A DNA stretch of 64,000 nt, taken from the NCBI GenBank assembly GCA_032622095.1, contig CP136061.1, positions 217,216,373 to 217,280,372 on the forward strand. Direction: 5' to 3'. Positions 22,348 through 31,379 of the stretch are shown here, piece by piece (the first letter of the stretch is position 1; each line of letters opens with the position of its first letter). The notes under the pieces are model-generated. The model was given only the letters and a program-made list of their open reading frames with translations, was not told where the DNA came from and searched no databases. Both the position numbers and the translations under genes were made by a program. This stretch comes from Siphonodentalium dalli (lineage: Eukaryota; Mollusca; Scaphopoda; Gadilida; Siphonodentaliidae).

Positions 22348-23031
22348 ACTAGCCGATGAGCCCGACGTTGTCCGGGCTATTCAAAAACCAAATTTCAAGT
22401 CGATAGCTCTACCCAGCCCGACGTTGTCCTATTCAAAAACCAAATTTCAAGTCGATAGCTCTACCCGTTTCCGAGATCTGGTCTGCGCATGCGCGAAACT
22501 GGCGTCGCACGGGCTCGGCGACCCGATAAAATTTGTATCCGGGGCAAGATACATTCACATAGCAAATTTCCAGTCGATAGCTCTACCCGTTTCCGAGATC
22601 TGGTCTGCGCATGCGCGAAGCTGGCGTCGCACGGGCTCGGTGACCCGATAAAATTCGTATCCGGGGCAAGGTACATTCACATACCAAATTTCAAGTCGAT
22701 AGCTCCACCCGTTTCCGAGATCTCGTCTGCGCATGTGCGAAGCTGGCGTCGCACGGGCTCTGCGACCCGATAAAATTCGTATCCGGGGCAAGATACATTC
22801 ACATAGCAAATTTCAAGTCGATAGCTCCACCCGTTTCCGAGATCTCGTCTGCGCATGCGCGAAGTGGGCAACACACGGGCTCGCCAATACGACAACGTCC
22901 ACCGCCTGGTCAAACTACACACACGTACCAAGTTTCGTCCCGATCGGTCGAGAATCGTAGATTTGTATAAATGACATACAGACAGACAGACATACAGACA
23001 GACAGACAGAGGTCTTCAAAATATATATGAG
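22348..23031 (+). mobile_element. Helentron/pearl-like non-autonomous element, copy 1
   Basis: Left end ACTAGCCGATGAGCCCGACG with a hairpin (AGCCCGAC-GTT-GTCCGGGCT, one bulge), then four 122-bp core units. Each core holds CCGTTTCCGAGATCT and GCGCATGCGC. The right end contains TTTCGTCCCGATCGGTCGAG, then a (GACA)n tract and AAAATATATATGAG. The core-repeat plus GACA microsatellite layout matches the bivalve pearl and HINE (Helentron-associated) elements. This copy has an extra partial unit near 22390-22440. Open frames in it come from the 122-bp repeats and are not genes. Confidence 0.75.
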
Positions 23032-23663
23032 ACTAGCCGATGAGCCCGACGTTGTCCGGGCTATTCAAAAACCAAATTTCAAGTCAATAGCTCTACCCGT
23101 TTCCGAGATCTGGTCTGCGCATGCGCGAAGCTGGCGTCGCACGGGCTCGGCGACCCGATAAAATTCGTATCCGGGGCAAGATACATTCACATAGCAAATT
23201 TCAAGTCGATAGCTCCACCCGTTTCCGAGATCTGGTCTGCGCATGCGCGAAGCTGGCGTCGCACGGGCTCGGCGACCCGATAAAATTCGTATCCGGGGCA
23301 AGATACATTCACATAGCAAACTTCAAGTCGATAGCTCCACCCGTTTCCGAGATCTCGTCTGCGCATGCGCGAAGCTGGCTGTGCACGGGCTAGGCGACCC
23401 GATAAAATTCGTATCCGGGGCAAGATACGTTCACATAGCAAATTTCAAGTCGATAGCTCCACCCGTTTCCGAGATCTCGTCTGCGCATGCGCTGCGCGGG
23501 CATCGCACGGACTCGCCAATACGACAACGACGACCGCCTGGTCAAACTACACACACGTACCAAGTTTCGTCCCGATCGGTCGAGAATCGTAGATTTGTAT
23601 AAATGACATACAGAGAGACATACAGACAAACAAACAGACAGAGGTCTTCAAAATATATATGAG
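23032..23663 (+). mobile_element. Helentron/pearl-like element, copy 2
   Basis: Starts exactly where copy 1 ends (...TATGAG|ACTAGCC). Same left hairpin, four 122-bp cores, CCTGGTCAAACTACACACAC, CCCGATCGGTCGAG and GACA tract. The third core carries a diverged GCTGTGCACGGG block. Confidence 0.75.
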
Positions 23664-24201
23664 ACTAGCTGATGAGCCCGACGTTGTCCGGGCTACGTTG
23701 CCCGACGTTGTCCGGGCTATTCAAAAACCAAATTTCAAGTCGATAGCTCCACCCGTTTCCGAGATCTCGTCTGCGCATGCGCGAAGCTGGCGTCGCACAG
23801 GCTCGACGACCCGATAAAATTCGTATCCGGGGCAAGATACATTCACATAGCAAATTTCAAGTCGATAGCTCCACCCGTTTCCGAGATCTCGTCTGCGCAT
23901 GCGCGAAGCTGGCGTCGCACGGGCTCGGCGACCCGATAAGATTTGTATCCGGGGCAAGATACATTCACATAGCAAATTTCAAGTCGATAGCTCCACCCGT
24001 TTCCGAGATCTCGTCTGCGCATGCGCGAAGAGGGCGCCGCACAGGCTCGCCAATACGACAACGTCCACCGCCTGGTCAAACTACACACACGCACCAAGTT
24101 TCGTCCCGATCGGACGAGAATCGTAGATTTGTATTAATGACAAACATACAGACAAACATACAGACAGACAGACAGACAGAGGTCTTCAAAATATATATGA
24201 G
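23664..24201 (+). mobile_element. Helentron/pearl-like element, copy 3
   Basis: Head-to-tail with copy 2. It has three 122-bp cores and a duplicated left-end motif (CCCGACGTTGTCCGGGCTA twice in close succession). The length differences among the three copies (684, 632, 538 bp) are explained by core number and these small end duplications. Confidence 0.75.
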
Positions 24202-25036
24202 ATATATATATATATTCCTTGAACACTGACATTGTCAAGTTTCTAATTGTGAGCGGTGCTCAAGATCAACATTCCTTGTTATGTGATGTTTGCAATAAAA
24301 GTTTAATTCTGTTTATTAGTTTATATGTCATGGTGTTGACAGCATTAAGGTCCGAGATAACACTTTTTGAGGTTATTTTATTCATATACACCTTGAGTCG
24401 ATTACTTTTCTAAAGCTAAGAATTCGCCCATAATCCATGCATGGTTTTTTCATGTACATATAACTTGTATGCTACACTTATACTAATGTTGACTTTGGTA
24501 TCAGCTATCCAGGTTGTCTGTCTGTCCGACTGTTTCCATCCATATATAGACATGCATGCGCTATTCGATGTGATAACTCAAGTATTTTATGGGTATAAAA
24601 TTAAAGACCTACTATCTTAATCATTATATTTCTAAAATAAGGTCAGCCTATCTTGATGGATGCTTTAAACAGCCGCCATATTTGACACCATCTTAGATCA
24701 CTAGACACCTTCATTACTTTCTTGTTATGGGCAGTGCCAATTTTGGACAAGGCTTTCCATGCAAATTTTAGAAGCAATAGTTGCGTGGAAACGTCTGTAA
24801 CATGGTGTGTATTGAAGCAGTATATTCCTCAAGTATTGAAAATTCTGTTAATCGAACACTCCGCTGGGGTGGTCTAAATAGAATAAAGAATAAAGTAGTT
24901 ATTTTTAATCAATTTTACATCCAAATTGGCAGCACCCAACTCCCTTCAACTCCCTTCTTATTTATAAATTATATTTAATCATCATACCTGCGAGTTCGAA
25001 AACCAGGTTTGTCCAATCTTTTATACGAGAGTTATA
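24202..25036. other. Intergenic, no supported feature
   Basis: A short TATATA tract, then AT-rich sequence without a recognisable gene or repeat. Confidence 0.4.
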
Positions 25037-26397
25037 AATGCCGCTTCAGTTATCAGAATCGATTAATTGCCCAAAAATAATGCTAACCACAGTCAACTAT
25101 AGTATAAAAGTGCCCAAAACTTGTTATTTAGCAACGACAAATATCTAACATCCAATGACACTTGATTAAAGAGTTATCCACCTTCATCCGCAATTTGGTC
25201 TGAGACCATCGGCCTTGTCGACTTTTTGCCAGATGCCAAAACGTACCGGTAGTGAACAATAATAGACTTAAAAAATAGTCTCTCCGAACTTGGATGGTGT
25301 GTTCCTCGACTCGAATCAAATATTTTTTTTAACCCTGAAGCCAAAGAAATATCAATTTGGGAGCGTTAATACGGATTATGCATCTTTAAACACAATCACG
25401 GCGGATTTACATTTGAGGATAATTACATATTGAGATAGTTATGGATTGGACATCAATGAAATAAACTCGAAAGCAGAAAACCACAACCGCAAATACAACT
25501 AACTTCAGAAAATTCAACACTTGGTTGCGGGTTGTGAATGCATAACTAACTCAGACTGTTTGGTTACTGTGTCACTCCAGGGCGGTGAATAGGGGGGGCG
25601 TGCTTTCATGCATTTTAGCGATTCTGATCGTTCGCGACCGTTAGCGTGATAACTCAAACAAACTTTGAACGATTTGAACGATATTCGGTATGAATCTGGG
25701 ATCCCCTCCAGATGGGATCCATCGAATTTGAATAACGATTTTCGATGAAAAACATCGCCACTGACAGCCATCTTGGATTATACTCTTTGCACGCATCACT
25801 TAACCCTTTAGCACTTTAGCACACCCTACAGAGCATATCCCTCATTCACAACCCGCAGCCAAGTGTTGAACTTTCTGAAGTTAGTTGCATTTCGCGATTG
25901 TGGTTTTCTGCTTTCGAGTATATTCATTGATGTCCAGTCCATATAACTATTTCAATATCAGAATAATTATCTGGAGCATATAAACATCCATCATCGCAAC
26001 AAAATGATGATGTAGTTATGGTTTTTGTATGTAAATCTGCCGTGATTGTGTTTAAAGATGCATTACTATTTATGTGGCTTCGGGGGTAAAAAAATATATA
26101 TGATTCGAGTCGAGGAACCCACCATCAAAGCTCAGAGTGATGAAATATCGATTTTAAAAATCTATTATTTTTCATCACCGGTACTTTTTGGCGGTCTGGC
26201 AAAAAGTCGACGAGCGGACGGTCTCAAATCAAATTGCGGATGAAGATGGATAACTCTAAAATCAATTGGCTTTGGTGTTAGATTGGTTGAACAAAATGTT
26301 GATAAATAACACGTTTTGGGCAATTTTATGTGACTTATGTGAATGGGTAGCATTATTTTTGGGCAATTAAACGATTCTGATAACTGAAGCGGCATTT
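25037..26397. repeat. Large foldback element, about 520-bp arms
   Basis: The outer ends GCCGCTTCAGTTATCAGAAT (25041) and complement (to 26392) pair inward through GTCGACTTTTTGCC, GACTCGAATCA and CGAAAGCAGAAAACCACAA / complement (25470, 25897). The inner loop (about 25555-25840) contains a piece of the ATGGCCGCC array family (GATGGGATCCATCGAATT, CAGCCATCTTGGATT, TAGCACACCCTACAGA). Arm sequence is family F1 (see 26676-27148). Confidence 0.85.
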
Positions 26398-26481
26398 CAA
26401 AAAATGGTGTTGTTGTTGTTGTTGTTGGAATCTGATGATATGGGGACCACCGAATCGGATTGAGTACCTTTAAGTTCTACT
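26398..26481 (+). repeat. F1 family 3' end with (TTG)n
   Basis: A (GTT)n tract at about 26408-26427, then GGGGACCACCGAATCGGATT and GAGTACCTTTAA, the right end of the F1 element. It continues the right arm of the preceding foldback. Confidence 0.7.
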
Positions 26482-26675
26482 GAACTGAATGGAATGAAAT
26501 TTGGAAAGCAGGTTTACTACAATAACCATACAGTTCAAGTTCGATGTTGGGGTCCGGTAGCCCACAATCACGGCCTTTTCATTTTGGGTTCCATCCGCCC
26601 ATTTTTACCAGAGTTCCAAACTTCTGTCCTTTTTCGATTTTGAAATTCGGGTTTTCTTTGTTTACAGATGATAAC

Positions 26676-27148
26676 TTAAAGGTACTAAATCCCATCAGAC
26701 ACTCCTAAATTCCTATTTCTTTGGCTTCGGGGGTAAAAAATATTTGATTGGAGTCGAGGAACCCACCCATCAAAGCTCAGAGTGATCAGATATCGATTTT
26801 TGAAGTTTGTTATTTCTTGAGATGTGTAATAATATGTGGCCCAGAAACACGTGGTCAACCAGAGGGTCTCGGACAAAATTGTGGATGAAGATGGATAACT
26901 CTAAAATCAAGTAGTAATACGGTCAAATTTCGTGATACTTTAGTGATAATACGGCCATATTTTGTTGAACAAAATGTTGATAAATAACAAGTTTTGAGAA
27001 ATTAGATACCATAGTTGACAGCGGTTAACATTATTGTGTTGCAACAAATCGATTCTGATAACTAAAGTGTATTTTGAAGAAATGTTGTTGTTGTTGTTGT
27101 TGTATCTTGATGGTATGTTGACCGTCTGATCGGATTGAGTACTTTTAA
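26676..27148 (+). mobile_element. F1 MITE, TTAA-flanked, with (TTG)n
   Basis: Left end TTAAAGGTACTAAATCCCAT, right end complement TTAAAAGTACTCAATCCGAT; both end in TTAA, which could be the target duplication of a piggyBac- or Kolobok-type transposase. The body has GGGGGTAAAAAATATTTGAT, GAGTCGAGGAACCCACC, GATGAAGATGGATAACTCTA and a (TTG)n near 27084. Related copies: 26046-26481, 36349-36742, 48327-48490. Confidence 0.75.
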
Positions 27149-27494
27149 TTCAGTTTACCCTTTCTTTACTAAATGGATTCACCCATAAGTTTAATATTAA
27201 TGTATATATTGGAATGGGCTATTATTCATTCGGAGGGGTGTACTCACTTATGCAGGGTTGAAGCCATATAGAACAGACCGAGGTCGATCTCCGGTTCCGC
27301 CCATTTTTACCAGAGTTACGGACCTTTTTTACTTCGAAATTCGGCTTTTCTTGGTTTCCAGTTAATAGCTACAGTTATTGTTGGTTGATCAACACCAAAC
27401 TTGAAGTTGACATGTGGCTGAATTGGCATGTGCTTGAATCGCGGATGTGTCCAATGATTCTCACCAGACTTATGGGTTCTGTTTCACTTATTTT
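27149..27494. other. Intergenic, no supported feature
   Basis: No gene. A CCGCCCATTTTTACCAGAGTT phrase at about 27297 also occurs at 26597, so part is dispersed repeat. Confidence 0.4.
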
Positions 27495-28640
27495 TATACC
27501 CCCTTTAAAAAAAAAAGGGGGGGGTATACTGTTTTGCACCCGTCCGTGCGTCCGTCCGTGCGTGCGTCCGTGCGTGAGTCCGTACGTCCGTCCGATGTCT
27601 GTTCGTGTCATAACTTGAACAGTAGTGCTCGGATCTCAATGAAATTAGGTATGGATGTTCACTATTATGAGGACATAAATAGAGGGTTCCATCGTTTTGT
27701 TTGGATTTTCCATTCTAGAGTTATTCATCTTTGTTTATCTGGAAATAGTGGCTTTTTGGTCCGTCTGGTGTCTGTTCATGTCGTAACTTCAACAGTTGTG
27801 CTGGGATCTCAACCAAATTTGGTGTGGATGTTCACAACTATGAGGACATTAAATAGAGGGTTCCATCGTTTTGTTCGGATTTTCCATTCTAGAGTTATTC
27901 ATCTTTGTTTATCTTGAAATGTTGGATTTTTGGTCCATCTGGTGTCTGTTCATTTCATAACCTGAACAGTAGTGCTCGGATCTCAATGAAATTTTGTATG
28001 GATGTTCACTACTATGAGGGCATTCAATAGAGGGTTCCATCGTTTTGTTCGGATTTTCCATTCTAGAGTTATACATCTTTGTTCATCTGGAAATGTTGGC
28101 TTTTTGGTTCGTCTGGTGTCTGTTCATATTGTAACTTCGACAGTTGTACTGGGATCTCAATGGGATTTGGTATGGATGTTCACTACTATGAGGACATTAA
28201 AAAGAGGGTTCCATCGTTTTGTTCCGCTTTTCCATTCTAGAGTTATTTATCTTTGTTCATCTGGAAATGTTGGCTTTTTGGTCCATCTGGTGTCTGTTCA
28301 TGTCGTAACTTCAACAGTTGTGCTGGGATCTCAATGGAATTTGGTATAGATGTTCACTGCTATGAGGACATTAAATAGAGGGTTCCATTGTGCTGTTCTG
28401 CTTTTCCATTCTAGAGTAATTCATCTTTGTTTATCTGGAAATGTTGGCTGTTTGATCCATCCGATGTCTGTTCAACTCATAACTTGAACAGTAATGCGCG
28501 GATCTCAATGAAATTTTTTATGGATGTTCACCACTATGAGGACATTTAATGGCACATTCAAATGTTTGTTTTGGTTTTTTGTTCTATATTTATTCATCTT
28601 TGTTTATATGAAAATGCTGATTTCTGGGTCCATATGTCTG
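27495..28640 (+). repeat. 174-bp tandem array with palindromic head and CCGT tract
   Basis: The head is a hairpin TATACCCCC...GGGGGGTATA with A-run loop (27495-27528), then a (CGTC)n tract (27540-27595). Units start TGTCTGTTC at 27596, 27769, 27943, 28117, 28291 and 28465, so the period is 173-174 bp, then decay near 28635. Since 174 is 58 codons, one frame can stay open across units (repeating GFHRFV.IFHSRVIHLC). That is a by-product of the period, not evidence of a gene. Confidence 0.9.
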
Positions 28641-28881
28641 AGTATAGCCATCATAAGTTATAGATATGCCCACACTAGGCGGTATGCCATGAGGGGGTAT
28701 GCACCGGACGACAGTCCATCTCTTGTTTTTAATGTTGTAGGTTTTCGGCTCATAACTCAAATATAATGGAATCCTGCTGACTGCAGATTAATTTTAAACA
28801 GACCAACGGGCGTTTTATGCCACCATGATGGTGCTCTTGTTAATTTTCGAAATGTTCAATAATATACCTGTTCTACTGCAA
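28641..28881. other. Short spacer between array and palindrome
   Basis: Contains a few degraded words of the preceding array (near 28735-28765) and nothing else. Confidence 0.35.
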
Positions 28882-29310
28882 TTAGTCAGGTGGCTTAGCA
28901 ACAATTTTCAGGATTAACGTTACCGGCCGGACAAAAGTACCAAATTTGGCATGGAGTTTCTTTCCAACCTATCTATTGATTTTATCCGTGGAACCCACTT
29001 GATCCGTTCCGATTTTCCAAGATGGCGGCCAAAATCCAAGATGGCCACCAGAAAAAAAGGAAATGTCATATATTTGGCTGTAAAAATCGGAAATGAACAA
29101 ATGAGGTGTCAATTCAGGTGTTTCTGGGGTCACTGAAACAGATGCTGGTCATGGCATGTTGCTCGGGTCACCCATTTCCAAGATGGCGGCCAATATAATA
29201 GAAAATACACATGTTGTCACTGTTAAGTACATACTGGTAGTATTTAGGAATTCTATCTACAATGTTTCAATACAATGTATCTCTACCAGACAGTTCACAA
29301 TCGACGTATC

Positions 29311-31379
29311 CTATTTGGATGAACATGTGCACCGACAAAGAGATGTGCAAGGCAGATTTGCCTTGCTGCATTTGCAGACTGTACAGGCCCTTTTGCAGCC
29401 ACATTTCACGAATTCTCTGCACGCTTTAGACGCCTCTGGAATGGTAGACCAGACAGGTTCCCATGAGTTCCCAACTTTCACCCACGCATAGTCGGTTGGA
29501 CAAGGATTAGTTTGTTCAGATAACATGCATGTTGTCCAGATGCCAGCCTGGTATACTGCCCTCCTAGTGTGCTGGAGTAGTGCATTCTGAGTAGGTGGTA
29601 TCTTGTCAACAGCTTGCCTTTCTGGCTGAACAGCTCCATCCGGGCACTGTTAACATTCATGGCGTTACTTGTTTTGTCATAAACTACGACAACTAGTCTC
29701 TCGATTCTTTGAAATGATTCAGAATGCAAGTCAAGATGCTCAAACGGATGTGCGGCAAGATGAACAAAGGCATCAGTAACTTCCCCATAAGCATTCCATG
29801 CCTGCCAGAACGATTTCTTCCCTTTCCCTCTAAACGCTGATGTTGTATCACATCCTGACAAGGAGTGGAAAACGGGCAGGGAACATGATTTCTGTTCACC
29901 AATATGGGCACAAATGGCGTTGATGCTGTAATGAGTGTAGTTCTTTCCAGTTCCAAATGCTACCCAGAGATCAAGATCAGCATTTATTTGAGATAGGTCA
30001 TGAAACACACCGATAAGAACAACGACGACGTCTGTGTCCACAGTTCGCACCTGGATGGATTTTGCTCCATTCACCAAAGCGTGCTTCACGTGAACCACAA
30101 TCCTAGTGTCCGCTTCTTCCTGATTGCAGCTGGACATTTCGATCTGCGTTCCAACACATGTAACATGCTCTCCAGCTGTGATATATACCGAACACTCAGG
30201 AGGGATGCTGCAATCCGCAACTTTTGACGACAGGAATTCAAAGAGTTCCTTCTTGTTGATTGGATCACGGAGGAAGTCATTCCAGTTGCCCGGCAGCTTG
30301 GTATCACCTGATACTTTCCTACGCACACCTTTGTCTCGTTTCTCCCTGGTTCCCTCCTCCAGGCTATCTGGCCGGTATTCGTCACACAACATCCACTGGC
30401 TTTGTGTCACGCAGCTGACGTTCCAGGTGGGGTATAAACACATTGTCAGCATATTCCTGGAATGTTGAGACATTTGTTACAGGCAATGCATGTACTGTCA
30501 CCGCACCATCCAGAACTTTGCAGTCATATAATACAGGTGCCTCTGTCTGGTTTGGTTCCTCGATACATTGTAACAGATGACATTTGGTACCAGACAGATT
30601 AAGCTTTCCAAACGCAGACAAGGATGGAGGATACGACTGAACTTCGTGTGCAAAGAATTCACTGATGTCACCATCTCTATTTTGTAAAGAGATGTATAAC
30701 TGGCCGAAGAGTGCCACATTGTTCTCAATCACCTTTACTTTCTTGCAATCCTTCGTTCTGACTTTGAGCTTTGTTGATAACAGGGGTAGTGAATTCTTTG
30801 AGATCGTATCATGTATGGAGTGACTCCGATCCACGAGCACAGTATTCACATACTCTTGATACTTCTTTGTGCCTGTGTCTTCCAGTGTACGGATTGTATT
30901 CACTACCGCCTCATTCGCACAGTTACGATTATCAAGAGTTACCAACTCTGGGAAGTCATCCAGGAAGGGATTTCCCATCTGGCGTGTTGTGTTAGATAGG
31001 CTATCAACCTGTAGCTGGAAGGTTTTCTGTGCTGCAAGTCCCTGTTCATGGTGTTCGAAGTAGCGGGGTTTTCCGGATCATCGTCATGAAGATATCCATT
31101 CTCGTACTGTCTCAGAAGTCTGGCAAGCTCGGGTCCAGCGGTCATCCAGCGTCTGAAGGCAACTGGATTCTCAGTGAGTCCTACTGCACCACCGGATGCT
31201 TTCACCACTTTATTCTCTTGCTCATGCGCTTGGTCTATTGGGATCGCAGAGTATATGTGTGACGACTTTGCGATTGTCCAGTGATTCCGAGTTTCAAACT
31301 CATCTTTGATCTCTTGTGGCAGCGCCTTCATGTCTCTGATATGTACAGACAGCCACCGAGAATAGTTCACATGATCCGG
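29311..31379 (-). pseudogene. FEN/PIN-like family gene, left copy, three frameshifts
   Basis: Minus-strand copy of the gene at 31373-33046. It extends about 95 codons further 5', into the single-copy centre, with family blocks NYSRWLSVHIRDM, IPIDQAHEQENKVVK, GGAVGLTENP and RRWMTAGPE. Compared with the right copy the frame breaks three times: one base lost near 31065 (after DPENP), two lost near 30390 (at DVVWDEY), one lost near 29617 (at LFSQK). Beyond the last break it runs on to the Cys-rich C-terminus (CGCKRACTVCKCSK...CRCTCSSK, stop at 29311) that the right copy lacks. Its 5' end at about 31379 follows a stop codon in inverted-arm sequence, so more exons are missing. Confidence 0.75.

Noticed and set aside
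22348-24201. CRISPR-like or centromeric satellite array
   Set aside because: Cores are contiguous without unique spacers, the host is an animal, and the array is divided into three units with their own left and right ends.
22424-24229. Many overlapping open frames with repeated Arg-rich and Cys-rich peptides
   Set aside because: They come from the 122-bp core repeat read in several frames on both strands; no start context, splice sites or domain support a protein.
27447-28349. Open frames with 58-residue internal repeats
   Set aside because: Explained by a 174-bp (58-codon) tandem repeat; one is interrupted between units and none has a recognisable domain.
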